From contig NC_092326.1 of the NCBI RefSeq assembly GCF_036785885.1, positions 44,182,037 to 44,246,036 of the forward strand: a DNA stretch of 64,000 nucleotides. The letters are read 5' to 3'. The notes beneath the pieces were generated by a model. The model saw nothing but the letters and a program-made list of their open reading frames with translations. It was not told where the DNA came from and made no database searches. Shown in pieces: positions 43,513-55,300 of the stretch. The position numbers were made by a program, and so were the translations under genes. Position 1 is the stretch's first letter; each line of letters begins with the position of its first letter. The stretch comes from Coffea arabica (lineage: Eukaryota > Streptophyta > Magnoliopsida > Gentianales > Rubiaceae).

Positions 43513-44122
43513 CTATGTTTTCAGAACCGGACCGGATAGCGACTCGGCCGAGGTCAGGGGTCAGGGGTCAATGGGTTCGACCGGGGGTCGATAGGGGTCG
43601 AACCGGATGACGTCATAAATAAAAATTATTTAAAAATTAAAATATTATATATATAATATCTAATAATATATTGATATTAATAAAGGCATATTCATATATA
43701 TTTGATGTTTCAAATATATTTAACAAGAAAATACAAAGAAATTAGAACAATCAAGTAGCAATTTATATTATTTAATAAATATTAACAAGTTTAGAATTAA
43801 AATTATGAATTTAATTGAAAAATAACATCAAATTTTAGGACAATATTTATAAAGTATCAAATATTTGAGCTATATCAATAAGTTTTAACAATTTAGGGGG
43901 TCAAAACATAATATTTAAAAGTTTGAATTTTTTTTAAAAAAAATTACTGTTGAACCGGAAAAACCGGTTTTTTCCCGGTCAAACCCGGTCAAACCCGGTT
44001 TTTGACCGGCTTTGACCGGATTTTAAATTTTCGGTTTTCTAATGTGACTCGGACCGGCTACCTGGCCGGTTTCCGGTTCGACCGGTTCGACCGGCCGGTC
44101 CGGTCCGAGTCTGAAAACAGAG
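43513..44122. mobile_element. hAT-type MITE with AACCGG motifs
   Basis: This 610-bp element has ends CTATGTTTTCAGAACCGG and, reversed, CTCTGTTTTCAGACTCGG. It is flanked by an exact 8-bp duplication, GTTGATAC (43505-43512 and 44123-44130), the hAT target length. Both end regions are packed with ACCGG/CCGGT words, plausible transposase-binding sites. The centre is AT-rich and non-coding. It starts 134 bp after the BIG stop codon, so it may lie in or next to the BIG 3' UTR. Confidence 0.92.
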
Positions 44123-44342
44123 GTTGATACTCTATTGATGAATGATTCGGAAATGCAAAGACTATTCTAGGGAAGTCAAAGAAAAATGTTATTTGCATTC
44201 CATATTTTGTTATTTGCACTTTTACCATTTGTTATATTATATAATATAATAAATAAACATTATATAACAAAAATGATAGTGAAAGTGTAAATAACAAAAA
44301 AGTATAGGGAAATCATACTGATGGCATTGGTAATCTGAAAAC

Positions 44343-44495
44343 GGTGGGTGTTAGATGGGAGATTATTTGGAATGATTTTTTTTTTAAAATGAAGCATTAA
44401 TTTGTGATTTGATATACGTGAGATAAAAAAATAATTGAAAAATATGTTTATAATAATATAATTAAATAATTTTTTCCAAATAACAAGTGCTTGGA
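44343..44495. mobile_element. Tourist-like MITE remnant
   Basis: Internal sequence GTGATTTGATATACGTGAG followed by AATTGAAAAATATG matches, in this orientation, the family at 2894-3040. The ends (GATTATTTGGAA / TTCCAAATAA) are short and uncertain. Confidence 0.5.
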
Positions 44496-44569
44496 CGCTG
44501 TTTAATGGAACTTATAGCTCTAGTTGGTCATGACCAAGAAATCATCGGCTTTGCTTGGTGGGCTGGAAA

Positions 44570-44745
44570 TATGATGGTATTTGGATTGTCAATTATTTCA
44601 CCTTATTTGCAAACACTGATTTGTTTGCATCATCAACATATTTTTTAATCATCTTTTTATCTCATATACATCATATCAAAAAAGTGTCACGGTACCTTTT
44701 TCACAACCCTTATTTCAAATAATTTACAATCCAAACACTTATCAG
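44570..44745. mobile_element. Tourist-like MITE
   Basis: Inverted ends TATTTGGATTGTCAATTATT and, reversed, TGTTTGGATTGTAAATTATT enclose about 130 bp whose middle (ATCTCATATACATCATATC) matches the window's other family members. No certain target duplication was seen. Confidence 0.65.
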
Positions 44746-45400
44746 TTGTGTTGCTACAAGTTCTGCGACAAACAAAATTCGGATTTAAAACTGTTAGCCT
44801 TATGCATCTCTGGTTGCCTCTCAGTCAGCATGTCTTAAGTCTGAACTTCTACTAATACATACCTCGTGGCCCCGTGACTAGAATTTCTACTAAGATTCTG
44901 GATTTGTTCGACTAGCTCAACGGTCCATATCGCTACGTAAGATTCTGTCGGCTTCTAGTTTCCTCTCTTTGTTAGTGATATCAAAGTTAAATGATATCCA
45001 TCTGTATTTGGTACACTATTACGAGAATCATTCACATTTTTTGTTTGTCTTCACCCTTTCTAATTTTTTTTTTTTTGGTTTTTGTTTTGAGAGTTACACT
45101 CGCATCTGCTTCTTTCTTGGAGGAACTCTTCAAAATTGAAGTATTCCTTATCGTTTAAATTTTTTTTTTTTTTTCACTCATATCTGATTCGCTTGTATTG
45201 CCAACCCAATTGTTTTTTTTTTTTTTTTTTTTTTGGTTCTTTCTTCACGAAATCACACCCATACATTCATGTCATCACACCGGATAATAATCGATCATGT
45301 TCGCAGTTGGTTTACTCTTCTTAAATTGATCGTTCATGTAGTAGTTAAATTTATTTTTCTTGAATTGATCGATCGTTCCTATGTACAATGTTAAAAACAA

Positions 45401-46138
45401 GGGTTAATTACAATTAATCCCCTTAAGGTATACCTCAATTTTCACTGAATCTCCTTACCTTTAATTTGCTCACTTAACCCCCTTTAGGACAAAATTACTC
45501 TTCCATTATTGACTTTTCATTTACCTTGTTTCTTCTCTTTTATTTCTTTTTCTCTTTCTTCTCTCTTTCATCCTCCCCAATAGAAAACTCCATCTCAACG
45601 GAAATTTTTATTTTGAGTTTGTAATTGCATTTCTGGGTGAAGGTTTAAAAAGTATCAAAAACTAATTTTTATTTTTTCTATGATGCCATGTATTACAAAT
45701 TTCAATTGATGATTATTAATCAGGTCACAATTTCATCTTATGATATTTTCTTGAGAATAATATGAGAAACTAGACAGGAAAGAGAAAAAACCAAAATTAA
45801 AAGAATTGAGAGGCTAAAAAAATTGTATTTTAGGAAAGTGATTTGATACTTTTTTAATCACTTAAGGAGGAGATAAATCTCTAGAATTCCTCTTTTTAAT
45901 TTCAATCATTAAGATGAAAACTTTTGTGAAAAAGAGGAAAAATTAAAGAAAGAAGAAAGAGGCAAAGAAAATAAAAGAGCACAAAAGGGGAAAGGAAAAA
46001 AAATAAAAGAGAAAAATAAGAGTTTAGAATAATAGAGGGACAATTTTGTCCAATGGGGGATAAAGTGAGACAAAAAAATGATTAGGGGGCAAAATGAAAA
46101 ATGAGGTATACTTTGAGGGGGTTAATTGTGATAAACCC
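45401..46138. mobile_element. Mutator-like non-autonomous element, copy D
   Basis: This 738-bp element has the left end GGGTTAATTACAATTAATCC and the right end, reversed, GGGTTTATCACAATTAACCC; both go on to CCT..AAGGTATACCTCA or close variants. It is flanked by an exact 9-bp duplication, TAAAAACAA (45392-45400 and 46139-46147). No ORF. It ends 626 bp before the CSLD start codon, inside the likely promoter. Confidence 0.93.
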
Positions 46139-46763
46139 TAAAAACAATTTCCTTGTTCCTAGTATTCTGGGAAGATGGACGGTATTATATGCCCTTGGAA
46201 CCCGTAAGTATAGGATCAAAAGGAGTTACTCGGTCTCTCCACCTCACCATGCATTCCGCTATGTATCCAATCCTTCCCTTTTCTTTTCTTCTCTTTTCTT
46301 TTCTTTCTTATTCGCAACGGACAACCATTGAGCACGTGGAGGAAGCTGCCTCTCTGAGTGTTCAATTGTTTCTTTGTACACAGGAGCTTGCTGCAGAATG
46401 CCACCGTGAATCTCTCTCTGTATGCTCTTTCTGGTTGTTATTCCTCGAACCCAGGAAACAAAAGAAAGAATGTCGTCTTTCTTCTATACACTCTAGAAAT
46501 GCTAGCTTCAGAAATTGGATGTTCTTGGCAGGGTTTTCCTGAAAAAATTGTTTTTCTTCTTCTTTTTTTTTTTTTTTTTTTAAACCAGCTTAATTGAAAG
46601 ATCAATCAATCAATAGCCATGATTCATCTTCTATATTAAAGTTGAATAACACACATAATTGATTGATGAAAATGTACGTGCATGGCATATAGTAGATAAT
46701 TATGTTGCCAGGTAATCCGTCGTGAGAAATTCAGATCGACCTGTATTGATCCGTGGTGGAAAT

Positions 46764-49700
46764 ATGGCAACGTTGTCTAGCCAACCATCTAAGAAGGCAA
46801 TTCGCAACAGCTCCGCCGGAGGGGGTGGGGGTTCTTCTTCTTCTTCTGCCTCCTCTCAGGGCAATCGCAATTCAAGTGGACAAACTGTCAAATTCGCCAG
46901 GCGAACTTCAAGTGGTCGTTATGTGAGCCTTTCTAGGGAAGACCTGGATATGTCAGGAGAATTCTCTGCTGATTACATGAACTACACAGTCCACATTCCC
47001 CCTACACCTGACAACCAACCAATGGACGCATCAACGACACCGTCAGTGGCTGCAAAAGCCGAGGAGCAATACGTCTCCAATTCACTCTTTACTGGGGGTT
47101 TCAACAGCGTCACGCGGGCCCACCTAATGGATAAGGTCATAGAGTCAAAAGTAAGCCATCCTCAAATGGCAGGATCCAAAGGCTCGTCCTGCGCCATGCC
47201 TGCTTGCGATGGCAAGGTTATGAAGGATGAAAGAGGAAATGACATAACTCCTTGCGAATGCAGGTATATAATCAAGAAGAAAAATGACAAATGTCCAAAG
47301 TAGCAGCGTATGCATGGATCATTGCGTGCGGTACATAATTAAAATTACACATGTTTGTTGCTTTCAGGTTCAAGATTTGTAGGGATTGCTACATGGACGC
47401 CCACAAAGAAAGAGGTTTATGTCCAGGGTGCAAGGAGCCGTACAAAGTTGGGGATTATGAAGATGAGGTACCAGATTTTTCCGGTGGAGCTTTGTCGCTG
47501 CCTGCCCCGGATGACCCCAAAGCAGATCGCCGCATGTCCATGATGAAGAGAAATCAAAACGGAGAGTTCGATCACAATAAGTGGCTTTTTGAGACCCAGG
47601 GCACGTATGGTTACGGAAATGCGTATTGGCCTCAAGAAGATGGATATGGTGATGACCATGGCGATGGAATGCAAAGAGGTATGTTGGATCCGTCCGACAA
47701 ACCTTGGAGGCCTCTGAGCCGGAGGTTGCCAATTCCGCAAGGCATTATTAGCCCATACAGGTTGGTTGGGTGTCATTTGCAGCATTGAGCTTACGTACAA
47801 TAATTAACATTACGGACTTTATATGATATGATATGATGTTCCGAGTATATATTCCTATTATTATTATTATTATTTTCGTATTACGCAATCAGTCATATTT
47901 AAGTTTCTAGTGTAACTTCAACCATCATAATCTCAGAATGTTTTCTTTAAAAAGTAATATTGCATGGAGGCCAGACCGCTAACTGTGTAAACCACCGCAC
48001 AGTTGGTACAAACATATATTCTCTGATTTGATTCAAGTCAGTAATGGAGAAATTTTAAAAAGATCATCATTAATTTTGACCACCTGATCAGGCTGCTGAT
48101 TGCGGTTCGGCTAGTGATTTTGGCCTTTTTCCTAACCTGGAGGTTGAGACATCCAAACGACGAGGCCATCTGGTTGTGGGCGATGTCCGTCACGTGCGAG
48201 GTCTGGTTTGCCTTCTCCTGGATTTTGGATCAACTTCCCAAGCTGTGTCCTGTCAACCGCTCTACAGACCTGGAGGTTTTACGCGATAAATTCGATCTGC
48301 CGTCGCCCTCCAATCCTACCGGTCGCTCTGACTTGCCCGGAGTGGACTTATTTGTCTCCACGGCCGATCCAGAGAAAGAGCCGCCCCTCGTCACCGCCAA
48401 CACCATATTATCTATCCTGGCTGCTGATTACCCTGTGGAGAAAGTTGCCTGTTATGTTTCAGATGATGGCGGTGCTCTCCTCACATTTGAGGCAATGGCC
48501 GAGGCTGCCAGCTTTGCCGATTTATGGGTTCCATTTTGTAAGAAACACGACATTGAGCCTAGGAACCCAGAAACCTATTTCAGCTTGAAGGGTGACCCAA
48601 CCAAGAACAAGAAGAGATCCGATTTTGTCAAGGACCGGAGAAGGGTTAAGAGGGAATATGATGAATTGAAGGTAAGGATCAATGGATTGCCCGATTCCAT
48701 AAGGAGAAGATCCGATGCCTTCAATGCCAGAGAGGAAATGAAGATGCTAAAGCACTTGAGAGAGGGTGGGGCGGATCCCCTAGAGCCTGTTAAGCTCCAA
48801 AAGGCCACTTGGATGGCTGATGGCACCCATTGGCCTGGTACTTGGGCTGTTCCTAGTAGCGATCATGCTAAAGGTGATCATGCAGGAATCCTGCAGGTAA
48901 CTTCCTATGTCAAATTTCTCTAGTATGTAACCGATTAATGTGCTAAATCCCACTAATCAAACAGTATATGGCCTTGCCCCAAGTAATCAAACAGTATGGC
49001 GGTTGCAGGTAATGCTGAAGCCTCCCAGTAGTGATCCGCTGATGGGAGACTCTGAAGGCAAAATCCTAGATTTTTCAGACGTGGACATCCGGTTACCCAT
49101 GTTTGTGTATGTCTCCCGAGAGAAGCGACCGGGGTATGATCATAACAAGAAAGCTGGAGCCATGAATGCTTTGGTTCGAGCATCAGCCATACTCTCTAAT
49201 GGACCATTCATTCTCAACCTAGATTGCGACCACTATTTCCATAATTGCAAGGCTATTCGGGAGGGGATGTGCTTCATGATGGATAGGGGAGGTGAAGACA
49301 TCTGCTATATACAATTTCCTCAAAGATTTGAAGGAATTGATCCATCTGATCGTTATGCAAATCACAACACAGTATTTTTTGATGGTAATATGCGTGCACT
49401 CGATGGCCTACAGGTGGTTATTCTCTCCTACATCCGTTCTGTCATATCGTTTCATTTATGTTTTTTTTTTTTTTTTTTTTAAATATAAATAAAACATGCA
49501 GTGGTTAGCATTTATAGAGAATCCCAAAGATTTGTGTACTGCAAATGATGATCCCTATCCCATTGTCACCAATTACACATGTCCCATGCATTTAGGGACC
49601 TGTTTATGTGGGCACCGGTTGCATGTTTAGGCGGTTCGCACTCTATGGTTTTGATCCCCCTCAACAATTTAGCACGATGAGGCAAAAGGGTAGTGAGACC

Positions 49701-51226
49701 CAAGCCCTGAAGGCCACTGACTTCGATCCTGATCTTGACGTCAATTTGTTGCCCAAACGTTTTGGAAATTCAACAATGCTTGCTGAATCTATACCTGTTG
49801 CTGAATTCCAAGGCCGCCCGATTGCTGATCATCCTGCTGTCAAGTTCGGAAGACCACCTGGTGCTCTCAGAGTTCCCCGTGAACCACTTGATGCTGCTAC
49901 TGTGGCTGAAGCTGTATCTGTAATTTCCTGTTGGTAAGTTTTCTTCAATATAGATCAATACTGCTGAATACATGCGCGGCTATCCTAAATTGGTTTCTCA
50001 AGTTAGCAAAACTAAAACGAATCAATATAGATGGCATCAAATATAATAGTAGTGCTAGTGACATTCAATATCCAAATCTGAAGGAACGCAAATGGCAACC
50101 ATATTTCAGTGTGCTGTGTCCAATTAGTAGACATGCATAGAACAATAAAAAAAACAATGCGAAATTGAGAATTCAAACATGATGATAGGTTATATGATAT
50201 CCTCTTGCGACACACTCCAGTTGTGTCTTACCCTCCTCTTATTCGTTCTCTAGGTATGAAGATAAGACAGAGTGGGGTGATCGGGTTGGTTGGATTTATG
50301 GCTCAGTCACAGAGGATGTGGTCACAGGCTACCGCATGCACAACCGCGGTTGGCGCTCCGTGTACTGCATCACCAAGCGTGATGCGTTCCGCGGATCGGC
50401 TCCAATTAATCTTACAGATAGGCTCCATCAGGTCCTCCGCTGGGCTACAGGCTCAGTGGAGATTTTCTTTTCTAGGAACAATGCCTTCCTGGCTTCCCGT
50501 CGCTTGAAGTTACTCCAGCGCCTAGCTTATCTCAATGTCGGCATCTATCCTTTCACCTCTCTGTTCCTTATTGTCTACTGTTTCCTTCCTGCCCTCTCAC
50601 TCCTTTCCGGCCACTTCATCGTGAAAAACTTAAACGTGGTTTTCTTGGTCTATTTGCTGATTATAACCATATGCCTGATCTCATTGGCAATCTTGGAAGT
50701 AAAATGGTCTGGAATAGGATTAGAGGATTGGTGGAGAAACGAGCAGTTCTGGCTCATCGGTGGAACCAGTGCCCACTTGGCTGCAGTGGTGCAAGGTCTC
50801 CTCAAAGTGATTGCAGGGATCGAGATATCTTTCACACTTACTTCCAAGTCTGCTGGAGAGGACAATGATGATATCTATGCAGATTTGTACTTGGTGAAAT
50901 GGACTTCTTTGATGATTCCACCTATTGTGATCGGGATGGTGAACATAATAGCAATGGTAGTGGCATTTTCAAGGACAATTTATAGCGCAGAACCCCAGTG
51001 GAGCAAGTTCATTGGCGGAGCCTTCTTCAGCTTTTGGGTTCTAGCTCACTTGTATCCTTTTGCAAAAGGCTTGATGGGAAGGAGAAGGAAGACACCCACA
51101 ATTGTGTTTGTGTGGTCGGGACTTATTGCCATCACGCTCTCACTACTATGGATTGCCATTAATCCACCTAAGGCTAGCACAAATTCAGGGGGAGGAGGAG
51201 GAGGAGGAGGTTTTCAATTTCCATGA
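46764..51226 (+). CDS. CSLD4: Cellulose synthase-like protein D (CSLD1/CSLD4 clade)
   Basis: Six exons: 46764-47263, 47368-47760, 48092-48896, 49009-49413, 49596-49933, 50254-51226, all in phase, 1137 residues (normal for CSLD). The first ATG is at 46764; the frame upstream opens only with GTG. A family-2 processive beta-glycosyltransferase of Golgi/plasma membrane, making glucan wall polymers in tip-growing cells and cell plates. Residues 141-193 form a RING-like zinc finger (CAMPAC, CEC, CRDC, CPGC). Two membrane helices lie at about 299-345. The catalytic set is intact: D422/D423 in VSDDGG, DCD at 638-640, TED at 833-835 and QVLRW at 873-877. Six C-terminal helices are expected after it. 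The [12 protein letters not shown] end and LPKRFGNST followed by [11 protein letters not shown] fit the pollen-expressed CSLD1/CSLD4 clade. The Arabidopsis symbol is chosen for its BIG1 neighbour; some species call this orthologue CSLD1. Confidence 0.93.
51188..51210 (+). repeat. Coding GGA microsatellite in the CSLD C-terminus
   Basis: A (GGA)n run encodes eight consecutive glycines just before the terminal FQFP. Slippage here would change glycine number without shifting the frame. Confidence 0.9.
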
Positions 51227-52353
51227 AAAGCACGTACTGGTACATGCACCAAAAACCTTGTACCACTACAGGTCACCGCTACTTCTAATTTGATTTATAC
51301 AAAAGCTGCGAGATTCTTGCGCTTGAAATATAACATCGATCGCCCCCATTCCCAAAATCCGGGATTTATTGGATGGCATCCGGGAAGTAATTCATACGAC
51401 AGATGTAAACCGTACCCCAACTGCTGCAAAAGTAAAGCCGTCAAGGGACGGCTCAGTAGGATTAGAAATTATATCGTGGAGTGATTAAAGTCCAACGTCC
51501 TTTTCCTTCCCCGCTAACCACCCCACTTCTCAGTTCTCCTCCACCTCCAGCCCCAACAAACCCCTCTCTCTCTTTTTTTTTTTTCCTTTTTTCCGTATTT
51601 CGATCTTTTGATAGAGAATACTTACTATAAAACTGACAAATATACAATTTAGCATCTTCGTTAGGTAACTGTACTCTGCTGTAAGCGTTGCCTGGCGCTC
51701 CCGGCATGCTTTGTGCTGCAAGGAAGCAAGTCCTTGGCTATAGTTGCAACTGAAAACTCGAAATTAATGGAGTACTTGCAAAAATTGAGCATAGCAAGTA
51801 TCATATCATACCATATCAAGTACTTCTTTCCTCAGTAATTGTATCAGTCATACTTCCCATCGAACTAGTAGAAATATATTTTGCAAACAAGGGGACCATG
51901 CACTAGACCTTCAAACCAAGGGAGTTAATTTAAAGAACATAAATTCAGATAGAAATACTCAAATCTTCGAAGAAAAATGATAGCAAGCATGTATGTTTGG
52001 CAACGAAAATGTACAGGTCCAACTAAAGGAAACACATGAACCGGACAGCAAAGAGAAGGGTCGGAAAAGTGAATCATACTGAACCTACAGTAAGTAGATA
52101 GCATCTACACAAACGATAATTCAGCCGCAAAGCTTACGTTAAACAGCAGCAAGTGTTTTCTTTTTTCTTAAGACAAAAAAAAAAAAAAAAAAAAAAAAAA
52201 CTTTAAGCTTCATTGTGAGCTTGCAGTACAAAGTCAAACTTTCATTGCAAATTTGACATCCGTAGCTCCATTTCCCCCAACAATCTCTCCTTCTCTCTGT
52301 GTCTTCAGATAACCAGACAGAGCAAATGGAGCTCAATGTACCTTTTCCAAATT
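51227..52353. other. Spacer between convergent CSLD and ARID genes
   Basis: The two genes point at each other, so both 3' UTRs fall here. Visible are a T-run at about 51571-51588 and a 25-30 base A-run at about 52173-52200. No ORF, repeat or RNA gene was supported. Confidence 0.5.
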
Positions 52354-55300
52354 CTAGGTGTCTGACTGCTCAAATGGTACTCGCACAAACAACTGGCCAT
52401 GTAAGGTAACCACAGCAGATGTCTGATGAGGATCTATCCTGGATGGTAAGCTGACTACCTGGTAAAGGAACAACTTTATCTGTCACATTATTCCATGCAT
52501 CAAGCACACATAACAAAAGCAAAATTTTATTCTGTAGACATGCTGCTACTAGCCCAGTGAAATGTCCTATCAGCAGATAAACATTGACACACTGGCTCAC
52601 TCATCAGTTCCCTGCTACCCGAACGCACATTAGAGAGAGAAGGGTAATTTGGTCTCACCAGATTTTGCAGAAACACCCAACTATACATGCACTGTTATCA
52701 AATGAATTCAACCCGTGCACTATTTATACAGCAATAATGAGGTTTAATCTTACGAATAATCATGAAACACACGTAAATAACCTTTTTGAATGGAGTGACT
52801 CCCCAAGGATTATCCAGCTGTTCTGGCTGACCAGATATAACTAAGCGGCCTGCAGGATCAGATTGCACCCGCACCTGATTTTAATCAAGAATAAGCCCAT
52901 CTAATACAGTGCAAGCTCAAAAAGGTAACTGAAGCACTATGAATTGCAAACCATCAAACAGGTAGGTAGTTCATAATCAGCCTCAAATTTTGAACCCCCT
53001 GAAGACCGATAATCGTCAGCTACAACTGCCTCAATAAAAATATAAAACCACCGGAATGGATAGTTTTCCAGGCTACAGTACAAGGGCGAAAAGGTTTTCA
53101 TATGAGAGCAAAACTAAAATGATCAAAAGATTGTTTGTTGGACTCTATATACTACATATGAAATTTAGAGATGAGAGTTTCATTTAAGGCTGGCTGCACT
53201 CATGAAAGATGTGAAAAATAATAGGCAACCAGCACAGCATGAGAAAAAAATTGAGCAAGTAAATATTCCTATATCAACTCAGATAACTGCTAATTTTATT
53301 ACTATTTTGTGGGCCAACATTAAGTTTGTAAATCTTGTCAACGTCAGATGTCATGCACTACACTTCTGAGACAATAAAAAAAATCACTTTCGCAGAACAC
53401 AATGCTTCTAAGTAAGTGAATTCTAATAACTAGTATTTAGCAGAAGATCCACAAAAGTGAGCATAGCAGTATGCAAATAAGCAACAGAAACACACTCTCA
53501 AGAAGCCAAGAAAAGGAGTTTTAACCCAGTCACAAAAGGAAAACATCTCATACTACTCTTTCATGCTCAATATTTTCTCTTTCATCAACTGACCAGCCAT
53601 TCTAGATGACATTTCAAATACAGGCCCCTGACCGGGAAGTCATACTTTCTGGAACACAAATGGCAAAAAGTAGCAATAGATTTTCCTACAGAGAGAGACG
53701 GCACATGTTTCTTCAATTACCTCTTCGCGCAAAAGCCCAGGAACTAAAGCATATACTTCAAAGCAGTCTTTCTGTACAATCAATGTTACAAAAAAGTTAA
53801 ATTTTCATGCATGAGATACTCCAGAATACCTGATATAAGAGGCCAAACAAGAGTTTCAAGAAAAAACTTACTGTTCTCTGTACATTAATCTTCACCCAGT
53901 CGGCCGGGTTACCAATATCTACCACCATTGTATCCAGTCTAATGCCCCCCAAAAAAAAAAAAAAAAAAAAAACATAAATCTCGAGCTGAAGGAATGTAAC
54001 TTGATCTGTTGATCACAAGCTAAAGTGCTATTTCACTACGGACAAATATCAACTACCGATATCCAGTCTATGCCCAATACAACAGAACATGTAAACCTTA
54101 ACCGGGATAAGAAATTAACTTGAAAAGTTCAAATTTTTGCTTAAAAAGAACTGATTAAGATAAGAAAGACACTTCTCAGAATAAATCATTACTGCACAAA
54201 GAGGCCTAATTGTTTCTAGCAAAAGTGGGCAAAACTTTCTATGTATTACTCCAGTTCTTCTTCCTTTGAAATCTTTAAAATGATTTACATCAAGGTCAGT
54301 CACAAGGTTTTCAGAAATAGTCGTGTCGGAAAATAATTGTTCAACAGAACTTGAAGCATCTAAGAAGTAAGGTGTTATTTTCACAGGATCTCAAATTACA
54401 GATTTTTTAAATGATAAGCACTTAGATTTCAGACAAATGAAAACTGAGTTTTTAAGTTCCTCCCACGATAAGATTTGCTGCAGAGTTTCCAGAATAATCC
54501 CATATTACAAGAGAGGCAAAGATAACCATTGGAAACAAAAACATACTTGTTATGTTTGGATAGGAGATTGTTTAGAAAAGAATTTGGAATAACAGTGTAG
54601 GACCTATGAATTAGCCAACATTTTCACAAATTTTACAGAAACAGAAGCTCTTGTTTTCATATTCATTCCTTCTCTTAAATCTGCATCTACTCCCACAACC
54701 TTTTCTCCAAAATGTAAGTGAGAAAGACTGACAGACACAGGCAATAAGCCAAGATGCTAGACTACTCATTCAGATTGGCCTTTTCTTTCTCTCTCCAACT
54801 CATATTACATGACTAAAAAAAACACCATTATAGTTAATAACAAGATAATATTCACTTTTAACAGGTAATCACTAGTGACCAAGAAAATACACAAAAAATC
54901 AGATTACAGATTATCTACTAACTTTAACACCTCAGTTCTTCATCAAATGAATTGAACACTGCTAAAAAGCAAAGGATGCAGTTTGTCGCTTGTATCTTTA
55001 GTGAGGGTAAAATAAGCAAGACTGAGTCTATGGACTTTCTTCAATACCTTTCTGTCACCACCACCAAAGCAGATACAACATAAGATCTTTGAAATTACCA
55101 AAATACCAGTATGTCTCTATTTAAAAAATGGGGAAGTAACTAGTACTTTGCCAACTAAAGAAAAGAAACCATAGAACAAGATAAAGAATAACTCTCTCTG
55201 AAATGTTAACATCTTCCAACTCCAATTCTAATTCTTCTCCTATAATAATGCATCCCACTCCTTTTCGGACATGAAGTCACCTCGTCTGTTCACTGGTAAC

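Noticed and set aside
46153..46597. Open frames just upstream of CSLD
   Set aside because: They lie between the Mutator-like element and the CSLD start, have no family resemblance, and probably belong to the promoter or 5' UTR.
46722..46763. Upstream extension of the CSLD frame
   Set aside because: The frame begins with GTG, not ATG. The first ATG, at 46764, gives the usual CSLD N-terminus.
52173..52200. A-run as the tail of a processed retrocopy
   Set aside because: No cDNA-like coding sequence or target duplication flanks it. Homopolymer runs are common in this window.
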